Below are positions 27,786 through 35,289 of a stretch of 35,289 nucleotides of DNA, in pieces. How positions within the stretch are numbered: position 1 is the stretch's first letter; each line of letters starts with the position of its first letter. The DNA lies in NCBI GenBank assembly GCA_026387795.1, contig JAPLLA010000059.1, forward strand, positions 1 to 35,289, in the 5' to 3' direction. Made by a program: the position numbers and the translations under genes. Below the pieces are notes generated by a model, which did no database searches, had not been told where the DNA came from, and worked only from the letters and a program-made list of their open reading frames with translations. Source of the stretch: Candidatus Saganbacteria bacterium. Its GTDB lineage: Bacteria > Margulisbacteria > WOR-1 > JAPLLA01.

Positions 27786-28986
27786 AAAAGTAAGAATCCC
27801 GGTTGGCCCCCAACATCCCGCACTTAAAGAACCGGTTAGTTTCAGTTTAGAGCTAAGCGGCGAAAGGATTCTGGAAGCTACCATACGCCTTGGCTATAAC
27901 CACCGGGGAATAGAAAAAGCCTGTGAAGAACGGAGCTATATCCAAGACCTATACCTGCTGGAAAGAATTTGCGGGATCTGCTCACACTCCCACTCCACTT
28001 GTTTTGTACAAGCAGTAGAAGAAATCGCAAAACTGGAAGTCCCAAAACGCGGCCTCTACATCCGCACTCTGATAGCAGAGCTAGAACGGGTGCACAGCCA
28101 CTTGCTCTGGCTGGGAGTAGCAGGACACGAAATCGGTTTTGATACCTTACTCATGTTTACCTGGAACGACCGGGAAATTGTTATGGATCTGCTTGCGGAA
28201 ACCACAGGCAACCGGGTTAATTACGGGATCAATTCTATTGGAGGGGTAAGAAGAGACATAACCGACGAGCAAATCAAAAAGATCATGAAAGCCATGGATA
28301 CGCTTGAAGAACGGACCAAATATTACATTAAGATTGCAACCGAAGAAACAACCATAATACAGCGGCTCTCCGGGGTTGGGGTTTTGTCACACGATGATGC
28401 AGTAAAACTGGGAGCAGTGGGTCCTACTGCCAGAGCCTCTAGCGTAGACAGGGACGTAAGAAGAGATGATCCCTATGCAGCCTATGGAGAAATTAAATTT
28501 AAAGTCATTACAGACAACCATAACGACGTTTACGGCCGCACTATAGTCAGGGTTTTAGAGCTAATGGAATCTTATAACATCATCCGACAGCTTTTACAAA
28601 ATATCCCTGCCGGACCGATTGCAGTCAAGGCTCCCAGAAAGATTCCCGCAGGAGAAGCACTCAGCAGATACGAAGCCCCCAGAGGAGAAGATGTTCACTA
28701 CGTAAAATCCAACGGCACAGAAAACCCGGAAAGGGTAAAAGTAAGGGCCCCCACCCTGGCAAACATACAAGCAGTAGCGCACATGCTTAAGGACCGCTAT
28801 TTGGCGGACATGCCCATTATTATTGCAGCCATTGATCCGTGCTTTTCCTGTACTGACAGGGCAATAACAGTAAAAGATTTGGGACAAAAGAGCGAAGGCC
28901 TCATGCAGTGGGGAGACTTGAGGAAATACAGCATTGAATGGTATAAAGGGAAAGGAATAGATTTTTCTAATCTAAAAAAGATCTAA
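27778..28986 (+). CDS. Group 4 [NiFe] hydrogenase large subunit (NuoD-like)
   Basis: 402 aa; L1 motif ERICGICSHSH, L2 motif DPCFSCTDR followed by a 41-residue C-terminal extension. Confidence 0.95.
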   Translation: MPKKVRIPVGPQHPALKEPVSFSLELSGERILEATIRLGYNHRGIEKACEERSYIQDLYLLERICGICSHSHSTCFVQAVEEIAKLEVPKRGLYIRTLIAELERVHSHLLWLGVAGHEIGFDTLLMFTWNDREIVMDLLAETTGNRVNYGINSIGGVRRDITDEQIKKIMKAMDTLEERTKYYIKIATEETTIIQRLSGVGVLSHDDAVKLGAVGPTARASSVDRDVRRDDPYAAYGEIKFKVITDNHNDVYGRTIVRVLELMESYNIIRQLLQNIPAGPIAVKAPRKIPAGEALSRYEAPRGEDVHYVKSNGTENPERVKVRAPTLANIQAVAHMLKDRYLADMPIIIAAIDPCFSCTDRAITVKDLGQKSEGLMQWGDLRKYSIEWYKGKGIDFSNLKKI

Positions 28987-28996
28987 CAAAGCAATT

Positions 28997-29938
28997 ATGG
29001 GACAAGCAATTTATAATATTTTAGTTTTCCCTGGATTATTTTTTCTAATCCTCTTCGGCTGGGCAGCGGAATTCATTGACCGTAAAATTTACGCGCGCGG
29101 CCAAAAACGAGTGGGACCGCCTTGGTATCAGCCTGTCGCAGATTTCATAAAACTGGCAGCCAAAGAAGATATTGTACCAGAAGAAGCATCTGCCACCAGC
29201 TTTAAACTGATGCCGCTTATTGCCATGGCTTCTGCTGTAACTGCTTTCTTTTATATCCCCCTTTGGACAACTGAGGCCCTGTTCTCTTTTTACGGAGACA
29301 TAATTGTAGTGATGTATCTGCTTACTATCCCTACCCTAACCTTCTTTTTAGGAGGATGGTATTCGCGTTCCCTATATTCAACCATAGGAGCAATGCGTAC
29401 CTTGACCCAGCTTTTTGCTTATGAAGTCCCTTTATTTGTAGTAATACTTGCTTCCGCTCTTTTGGCTAATACCTGGAGTTTAAGTGAAATCACAAAATTT
29501 TATGCCCTGCATCCGCATCTTTGGATCTTTAACTTACTCGGTTTTGGAATTGGCATAATCGCACTATTGGGCAAATTGGAAAAAGGGCCCTTTGACATAC
29601 CGGAAGCAGAAACAGAAATCGTAGCAGGAAGCTTTACGGAATACGGCGGAAGACTGCTTGCATTTTTTAGGCTTACCCTGGATATAGAGGTTATTGTAGG
29701 TGCGAGTTTACTAGCAGCGGTTTTTCTGCCTTTTGGCTTGAATTTAACCCCAGCCATTGGGTTTGTAATTTATATAATAAAAGTCCTGTTCATTGTCATA
29801 TTGCTTGCTGTTTTAAGAACTATTTTGGCGCGTTTCAGAATTGACCAAATGCTGGATTTTTGCTGGCGCTACCTGGCTCCTTTAGCTTTTATACAGATCC
29901 TAATAAATCTATTGGTGAAAGGACTACTACTCCGATGA
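28997..29938 (+). CDS. NuoH/MbhM-like membrane subunit
   Basis: 313 aa; GWAAEFIDRKIYARGQKRVGPPWYQPVADFIKLAAKEDIVPEEA; EKGPFDIPEAETEIVAGSFTEYGGRLLAFFRL. Confidence 0.95.
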   Translation: MGQAIYNILVFPGLFFLILFGWAAEFIDRKIYARGQKRVGPPWYQPVADFIKLAAKEDIVPEEASATSFKLMPLIAMASAVTAFFYIPLWTTEALFSFYGDIIVVMYLLTIPTLTFFLGGWYSRSLYSTIGAMRTLTQLFAYEVPLFVVILASALLANTWSLSEITKFYALHPHLWIFNLLGFGIGIIALLGKLEKGPFDIPEAETEIVAGSFTEYGGRLLAFFRLTLDIEVIVGASLLAAVFLPFGLNLTPAIGFVIYIIKVLFIVILLAVLRTILARFRIDQMLDFCWRYLAPLAFIQILINLLVKGLLLR

Positions 29939-30330
29939 AAGGTCCGGGCAGAATGCTCCAGTTAATCCTGGAGTCAATCCTTAAAAAACCATCTACGGTT
30001 TCTTACCCAAAATTTAAAGAAGCTCCGTTAAAAAGCTTAAGGGGCGCAATAGCTTTTATACCGGAAAACTGCATTGGGTGTAAGATCTGCATGAAAGATT
30101 GCCCAGCGGGTGCCATCATCATTACCAAAATAGGGGAAAAAGTGTTCCAGGCAGAAATTGATTTATCTAAATGCATCTATTGCGCACAATGCGTTGATTC
30201 CTGCCCCAAAAAAGCACTTGAATACACAACCCAATTCGAACTGGCTGCTTTGGATAAAAACAAACTAAAGGTAACAACCAGTGGAAAACTTCAAACAACA
30301 ACTCAAAACGAAACTCCAAAAAGCGAGTAA
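29935..30330 (+). CDS. NuoI-like 2x[4Fe-4S] ferredoxin subunit
   Basis: MKGPGRMLQLILESILKKPSTVSYP...ENCIGCKICMKDCPAGAI...DLSKCIYCAQCVDSCPKKAL. ATG at 29935 preferred. Confidence 0.94.
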   Translation: MKGPGRMLQLILESILKKPSTVSYPKFKEAPLKSLRGAIAFIPENCIGCKICMKDCPAGAIIITKIGEKVFQAEIDLSKCIYCAQCVDSCPKKALEYTTQFELAALDKNKLKVTTSGKLQTTTQNETPKSE

Positions 30331-30772
30331 AATAGGCCTCTTGGCAGTCGGTTCAGACCTTCGGGCAGACGACGTAGCAGGACTTTTGGTTGCAGAAGCA
30401 CTCAAAAAGAGCATAAAAAACCCTCGCAAGTTTAAAACCTTCTTTGGCGCCACTGCCCCTGAAAACGTTACCGGAGAAATAAGAGTATTTAATCCCTCCC
30501 ACCTAATCATTGTCGATGCAGCGGAAATCAAAGGAAAAGTCGGAACAGTTAAAATTATAGAAGAAGAGGAAATCGGAGGGACCTCATTTTCAACTCATAC
30601 CCTGCCTACCAAAATTCTGGTAGATTATCTTAGAAAATCCATAGGATGCGAAGTAATTATTATCGGCATCAAGCCCAAATCAACTAAGTTTGGAAAGCCT
30701 GTTTCAAGAGAAATTAAAGATGCCGTTAAACGGCTCGCAATTGCAATCAAGGCTGCTTTACCTGTTACGTAA
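30281..30772 (+). CDS. Hydrogenase maturation protease (HycI-like)
   Basis: 163 aa; IGLLAVGSDLRADDVAGLLVAEAL; LIIVDAAEIKGKVGTVKII; FSTHTLPTKILVDYL; EVIIIGIKPKST. Confidence 0.93.
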   Translation: MENFKQQLKTKLQKASKIGLLAVGSDLRADDVAGLLVAEALKKSIKNPRKFKTFFGATAPENVTGEIRVFNPSHLIIVDAAEIKGKVGTVKIIEEEEIGGTSFSTHTLPTKILVDYLRKSIGCEVIIIGIKPKSTKFGKPVSREIKDAVKRLAIAIKAALPVT

Positions 30773-30885
30773 CCTCACCCTACGCAATACTTAACGAAAC
30801 GCTATTCTTAACGTTCCTCTCCATCATTCAATGATGGAGAGGAACAAATAGTAATTACAAAACGATCAACTGTATGTGGGTGAGG
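30773..30885. repeat. Family 3 structured dispersed repeat, copy B
   Basis: CCTCACCCtacgc...CGAAACG...TCCTCTCCATCATTCAATGATGGAGAGGA...TAATTACAAAACGATCAACTGTATGTGGGTGAGG. Confidence 0.85.
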
Positions 30886-31441
30886 TGTAAACAAAATTAG
30901 TTTCTACGTTTTTCAGGGATGGATGTTTTAGGTCTTTTTCCGACAAAATCGGTTTTTCGCCTGGCTTAAGCGGCCAGGCAATCCCCACTTCAGGTGCATC
31001 CCAAGCTAGGGCTCTTTCGTCTTTTTTAAAATATTCAGCAGTACACTTATACTCCACTTCCGCCACATCACTTAAAGTATAAAAACCATGGGCAAAACCA
31101 GGGGGGATATAAGCCATTTTTCTGTTTTCCGCTGATAAAACCTCTGCCACATACTTGCCATACGTTGGGGAACCTTTACGCAGATCCACTCCCACATCAA
31201 AAATCTCTCCTACTGTAACCCTAACCAATTTCCCTTGAGCATTGGGGTTAAGCTGATAATGCATTCCTCTTAAAGTTCCCTTTGTAGAACGGCTATAATT
31301 ATCCTGTACAAATCTTTCCGGAATACCGGAAGCAGCAAATTCGCTATATTTATAGCTCTCCATAAAAAATCCGCGTTGGTCCGGAAAACAATTTGGTTCC
31401 ACTATAATCACAGCCGGTATTTTTGTTTTATTAAATTTCAT
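30866..31441 (-). CDS. rfbC: dTDP-4-dehydrorhamnose 3,5-epimerase family protein
   Basis: 191 aa; FPDQRGFFMESYK; RFVQDNYSRSTKGTLRGMHYQ; VGEIFDVGVDLRKGSPTYGKY; YIPPGFAHGFYTLSDVAEVEYKCT. Confidence 0.94.
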   Translation of the reverse strand: MKFNKTKIPAVIIVEPNCFPDQRGFFMESYKYSEFAASGIPERFVQDNYSRSTKGTLRGMHYQLNPNAQGKLVRVTVGEIFDVGVDLRKGSPTYGKYVAEVLSAENRKMAYIPPGFAHGFYTLSDVAEVEYKCTAEYFKKDERALAWDAPEVGIAWPLKPGEKPILSEKDLKHPSLKNVETNFVYTSPTYS

Positions 31442-31497
31442 AAAAACCTACCTCCCCTAACCAACAAAAATTATTTCCTATTATAGCAGGGATAGTT

Positions 31498-31527
31498 TTG
31501 ACATCAAGGAGTACTCCCCTGTATAAT
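31498..31527 (+). promoter_or_regulatory. Consensus sigma70-type promoter for pckG, predicted leaderless
   Basis: TTGACA (31498-31503), 18-nt spacer, TATAAT (31522-31527), then 8 nt to ATG at 31536. Confidence 0.75.
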
Positions 31528-31535
31528 AGAAAATA

Positions 31536-33311
31536 ATGATAACCGTACCAACGCAGCATAAAGAGCTCAAGGAATGGATAAAAAAGATGGCGGAAATGTG
31601 CTCTCCTTCCCGCATTGTCTGGATTAATGGAACAGAAGAAGAAAAAACCAGGCTGGAAAAAGAAGCCATCTCAACCGGAGAATTAATCGAGCTGAACCAG
31701 CAAAAACTGCCGGGATGTTTTTATCATCGCACTGCCGAAAACGATGTTGCACGTACCGAACACCTAACCTACATCTGTTCTAAAAAGCAGGAAAATGCGG
31801 GCCCTACCAATAATTGGATGTCACCTGCGGTTGCTTACAAAAAAGCACACGGCATTTTTAAAGGATCAATGAAGGGCCGCACCATGTACGTTATCCCCTT
31901 CTCTATGGGGCCGGTAGGCTCCCCTTTTAGTAAAATCGGGGTAGAACTTACAGACAGCATCTATGTGGTTCTTAACATGCGCATTATGACCAGGATTGGA
32001 ACAGAAGTCCTGGAAAAACTGGGAAAAATAGGGAAGTTTACCAAATGCCTGCATAGCAAAGCAGACCTGGACATCAATAAGAGGTTAATTCTCCACTTTC
32101 CGGAAGATAATACAATCTGGAGCGTAGGCTCTGGTTACGGAGGAAACGTACTACTAGGGAAAAAATGTCTGTCTTTAAGAATTGCAAGCTACCTGGCAAA
32201 AAAAGAAGGCTGGATGGCAGAACATATGCTTATTATGGGGATTGAGGACCCCAACGGACATATTGAATACATTTCGGCAGCTTTTCCCAGCGCTTGCGGA
32301 AAAACCAACTTGGCCATGCTTATCCCTCCGGAAGGATTAAAAGTAAAAGGATACAGGATTTGGACCGTTGGAGACGACATTGCCTGGATGAGGATAGATA
32401 CAGATGGATCTCTTTGGGCAGTTAACCCGGAAGCGGGTTTATTTGGAGTTGCTCCTGGTACCAATACCAAAACCAATCCCAACGCCATGGCCACTATCCA
32501 AAAAAACACTATTTTTACCAATGTTCTCCTTACTCCAGATAAGACTGTTTGGTGGGAAGGTGGAGACGATCCTATTCCAGAAGAAGGAATAGATTGGAAA
32601 GGCAATCCATGGAAACCAGGGATAAAAGATAAAGATGGCAAACCTATCCTTGGAGCACATCCAAACGCACGTTTTACTGCTCCTGCCAAACAATGCCCTT
32701 CTATCTCAAATCGTTTGGAACACCATCATGGGGTTAAAATTTCCGCGATTGTTTTTGGCGGCAAACGTACCCGCCTTGCCCCGCTAGTGTACCAATCCTT
32801 TAACTGGCAGCATGGGGTTTACGTTGGAGCAACCATGGCATCAGAGCGCACCGCAGCACAGGTTGGTAAACAAGGAGAAGTAAGGCGCGATCCTATGGCC
32901 ATGCTCCCGTTCTGCGGGTACCACATGGGAGAATATTTTAAACATCTAGGTAAAAAAATGAAAAATCCTCCCAAAATTTTCCACGTCAATTGGTTTCGGC
33001 TGGATGAACAAGGAAAATTTCTTTGGCCGGGATTTGGGGAAAATTTAAGGGTTTTGGAATGGATCATTGCCCGCTGCAACAATAAAATTGACGCAGTAGA
33101 AACTGCGATTGGCTATACGCCAAAACCAGAAGATATTGATATGACCGGGCTAGATTTGCCAGCAGAAAACATGAAGAAACTGCTGGAAATCAAACGTGAT
33201 GATTGGAAAGAAGAAATCAAAGACCATTGGGATTTTTTCTATACTTTTGGCACAAAGCTGCCAAAAGAAATATTGGAAGAATACGAAGCACTCAAACAAC
33301 GATTAAGCTAA
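31536..33311 (+). CDS. pckG: Phosphoenolpyruvate carboxykinase (GTP)
   Basis: 591 aa; RTMYVIPFSMGPVGSPFSKIGVELTDS; FPSACGKTNLAMLIPP; GDDIAWMRIDTDGSLWAVNPEAGLFGVAPGTN; NWFRLDEQGKFLWPGFGENLRVL. Confidence 0.96.
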   Translation: MITVPTQHKELKEWIKKMAEMCSPSRIVWINGTEEEKTRLEKEAISTGELIELNQQKLPGCFYHRTAENDVARTEHLTYICSKKQENAGPTNNWMSPAVAYKKAHGIFKGSMKGRTMYVIPFSMGPVGSPFSKIGVELTDSIYVVLNMRIMTRIGTEVLEKLGKIGKFTKCLHSKADLDINKRLILHFPEDNTIWSVGSGYGGNVLLGKKCLSLRIASYLAKKEGWMAEHMLIMGIEDPNGHIEYISAAFPSACGKTNLAMLIPPEGLKVKGYRIWTVGDDIAWMRIDTDGSLWAVNPEAGLFGVAPGTNTKTNPNAMATIQKNTIFTNVLLTPDKTVWWEGGDDPIPEEGIDWKGNPWKPGIKDKDGKPILGAHPNARFTAPAKQCPSISNRLEHHHGVKISAIVFGGKRTRLAPLVYQSFNWQHGVYVGATMASERTAAQVGKQGEVRRDPMAMLPFCGYHMGEYFKHLGKKMKNPPKIFHVNWFRLDEQGKFLWPGFGENLRVLEWIIARCNNKIDAVETAIGYTPKPEDIDMTGLDLPAENMKKLLEIKRDDWKEEIKDHWDFFYTFGTKLPKEILEEYEALKQRLS

Positions 33312-34447
33312 ATTGCCAGGGAAAGTTGTTCAACCAAGAATAAATCCTTAATGTCCCCTTGTTTCTTGCCATTCACCAATATAAACGGTGCACTTTTTTT
33401 AGGATTAACCCCAAGCTTTCTTAATTCGTCAATACCAGTAAAGCGGCCTTTTGTCCTTAATTGATAGATCCTATCTGCAATAGTTTTACCAATTCCTGGA
33501 ATCCTCAAAAGATCAAAATAAGAAGCAGTATTCACTTCTACTGGAAAGCGATGCATATTATGCAAAGCATAGTTTAACTTGGGATCAACTCCCGTAGGAA
33601 GCCTGCCATCGCTACCAAAATAGATGTCAGAAAGCGTAAATCCATATAAGCGCTGCAAAAACTCTACCTGATATAAGCGGTGTTCCCGTTTTTCAAGCTC
33701 CATAAAGTTTTGTTGTTTATGACATCCCTCAACCGGCCTAAAAGCGCTAAAATAGGTCCGCTCCATCCCTTTGGTTTTCCTTAACCAAAACATGGTTTTT
33801 ACAATGTCCTGGTCATCTTCCCCAGCTGCACCTACAATAAATTGGGTAGTTTGGGAAAAATGCTCCCCTCGCCTTTGCCCCTCCTGATTTACCACATCCA
33901 TGGTATGAATAATCCCTTGCATAAAATCTTTGGTAGAAGAGAGCCTCTTGAGTCGATCGGCAGTAGGCGCTTCTATATTCACAGAAACTCGAGTAGCAAG
34001 CCTAACTGCTCGCTGAATTACAGAGTCGCTGCTTCCGGGAAGAATCTTTAAGTGTAAAAATCCTCTGAAATGGTGTTTGAAACGGAGTAGTTCTGCGGTC
34101 CGGATCATTTCCTGCATAGTCTGGTCCGCACTTTTCTCTACCCCAGAACTTAAAAACAACCCTTCTACAAATTCTTTTTGGTAAATTTGCATAAAAACAG
34201 AGGCTAGTTCTTCTGGATTAAATTTAACGCGTGGGAAATCGTGGTTTATCCGGTTAGTACAATAAACACAATCGTTTTTGCATCTATTGGTAAAAAGAGT
34301 CTTTAAAATAGGGATAACATTACCTTTAGACCCTGATGCGTAATAAACCCCTGGCACACGAGGAACTTGCCGCTGGCTACCACCGCAGCACGAAATGTCA
34401 TATTTAGCAGAAGCGCCTAATATTTCGAGTTTTTCTTCCGGCGTCAT
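33308..34447 (-). CDS. Putative DNA modification/repair radical SAM protein with helix-hairpin-helix C-terminus
   Basis: 379 aa; CKNDCVYCTNR radical SAM motif; FLSSGVEKSADQTMQEMIRTAELLR; C-terminal LLRIPGIGKTIADRIYQLRTKGRFTGIDELRKLGVNPKKSAPFI HhH. Confidence 0.9.
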   Translation of the reverse strand: MTPEEKLEILGASAKYDISCCGGSQRQVPRVPGVYYASGSKGNVIPILKTLFTNRCKNDCVYCTNRINHDFPRVKFNPEELASVFMQIYQKEFVEGLFLSSGVEKSADQTMQEMIRTAELLRFKHHFRGFLHLKILPGSSDSVIQRAVRLATRVSVNIEAPTADRLKRLSSTKDFMQGIIHTMDVVNQEGQRRGEHFSQTTQFIVGAAGEDDQDIVKTMFWLRKTKGMERTYFSAFRPVEGCHKQQNFMELEKREHRLYQVEFLQRLYGFTLSDIYFGSDGRLPTGVDPKLNYALHNMHRFPVEVNTASYFDLLRIPGIGKTIADRIYQLRTKGRFTGIDELRKLGVNPKKSAPFILVNGKKQGDIKDLFLVEQLSLAI

Positions 34448-35061
34448 TACTCTATTTTACGGAATAGTCCAACTACCTTCCCTTGAATAGCAATATCCTT
34501 AACATAGATAGGATTCATTTCTGAGTTTGCGGGTTGAAGGCGAATGCGATCTTTTTCGCGATAAAACCGTTTTAAAGTCGCTTGCTCCCTCTCTATTAAA
34601 GCCACCACCACTTCCCCATTATTTGCAGTATCCGCTTTTTCTACAATAATAAAATCCCCGTTTAAAATGTGGTCTTCGATCATGCTGTTCCCTTTTACTT
34701 TGAGCACAAAGCAAGGCTTGCGCGTTACTAATTGTCGGGGAACTTCCACTGTTTCTGTATCTTCACACACCTCTATCGGCGCTCCTGCTGCAATAATGCC
34801 AAGTAGAGGCAATGAGATTAAATTGCCAACTTCAGCCGGAACATCAAACGAAACCAACTTAATTGCCCTAGGCTGGTTAGCTAAACGCTTAATGTATCCC
34901 TTTTCCTCCAAATGCTTAAGATAGTCCTGGATGGTACCATAGGACTTAAACTTAAACTTCTTCCTGATTTCTTCAAAAGTAGGCGCATACCCGTTATCCT
35001 CCAAACAGCGGCCAATGTAGTCCAATATCTCCTTTTGTTTCTTCGTTAAATACTTAAACAT
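34447..35061 (-). CDS. lexA: LexA repressor
   Basis: 204 aa; LTKKQKEILDYIGRCLEDNGYAPTFEEIRKKFKFKSYGTIQDYLKHLEEKGYI; LPLLGIIAAGAPIEV cleavage region; GNSMIEDHILNGDFIIVEK; AxLKRFYREKDRIRLQPANSEM. Confidence 0.95.
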   Translation of the reverse strand: MFKYLTKKQKEILDYIGRCLEDNGYAPTFEEIRKKFKFKSYGTIQDYLKHLEEKGYIKRLANQPRAIKLVSFDVPAEVGNLISLPLLGIIAAGAPIEVCEDTETVEVPRQLVTRKPCFVLKVKGNSMIEDHILNGDFIIVEKADTANNGEVVVALIEREQATLKRFYREKDRIRLQPANSEMNPIYVKDIAIQGKVVGLFRKIE

Positions 35062-35099
35062 GTTTGCCTCCTTGCAAGCCGTAAATAAACCGTAAATGC

Positions 35100-35128
35100 A
35101 TTATACCCACCCCTCTCCTGCTTGTCAA
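35100..35128 (-). promoter_or_regulatory. Consensus sigma70 promoter for lexA-rSAM operon
   Basis: On minus strand TTGACA (35128-35123), 17-nt spacer, TATAAT (35105-35100). Confidence 0.8.
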
Positions 35129-35242
35129 CATACATTATATATAAGAGATCTAAGCCTCTTAAAATGCTTCAAATTTGAGGCTAAAAAGATCGAAATACCC
35201 CTTGTATTTTTGCTCGTTTTTCAATAAACTTGATAAATCATT

Positions 35243-35289
35243 ATGGATCAGGAAACCAAAGTAAGAATAGCTGCTCTTTTAGATATAGA
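35243..35289 (+). CDS. Start of a CDS truncated by window end (MDQETKVRIAALLDI...)
   Basis: Open frame from ATG at 35243 to window end; divergent to lexA; no SD seen. Confidence 0.4.
   Translation, partial: MDQETKVRIAALLDI

Noticed and set aside
20969-30772. Respiratory complex I (NADH dehydrogenase) operon
   Set aside because: No NuoE/F/G; the large subunit has both NiFe-binding CxxC motifs and a HycI-like protease is present, so a group 4 hydrogenase is the better call.
1-35289. tRNA, rRNA or transposase genes
   Set aside because: None recognised by eye; a dedicated tRNAscan/Infernal run would be needed to exclude small RNAs.

Overview
Gene-dense bacterial window, probably from an uncultivated lineage (taxonomic inference only), with about 30 supported genes. 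The main feature (about 18.5-30.8 kb) is an energy-conservation block: a K+-independent-type membrane pyrophosphatase (hppA) followed by an 11-subunit complex I-like group 4 [NiFe] hydrogenase operon. That operon has three antiporter-like subunits, NuoJ/K/A/B/C/D/H/I-like subunits and a HycI-like maturation protease. The large subunit keeps both CxxC Ni-binding motifs, and a NuoA-like gene is present. Other contents: a glycerol kinase / GlpA-like FAD oxidoreductase / pyridine nucleotide oxidoreductase / DUF1667 cluster, GTP-type PEPCK, a lexA-radical SAM repair operon, DusB, RfbC, a radical SAM/SPASM-like protein, DUF2207 and DUF4239 membrane proteins, and a DUF47/PiT phosphate pair. Less ordinary observations: (1) an orphan RiPP-like precursor peptide with a YxxPxL leader, four CN-x-x-G repeats and its own promoter; (2) several families of dispersed palindromes with covarying stems, one embedded in a coding sequence that seems to lack a conserved segment; (3) heptanucleotide tandem repeats inside or at the end of genes; (4) consensus promoters placed so that transcripts should be leaderless; (5) three apparent gene disruptions (PiT, third antiporter subunit, GlpA-like) that are either real or assembly errors. 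No rRNA, tRNA, CRISPR array or transposase gene was recognised.
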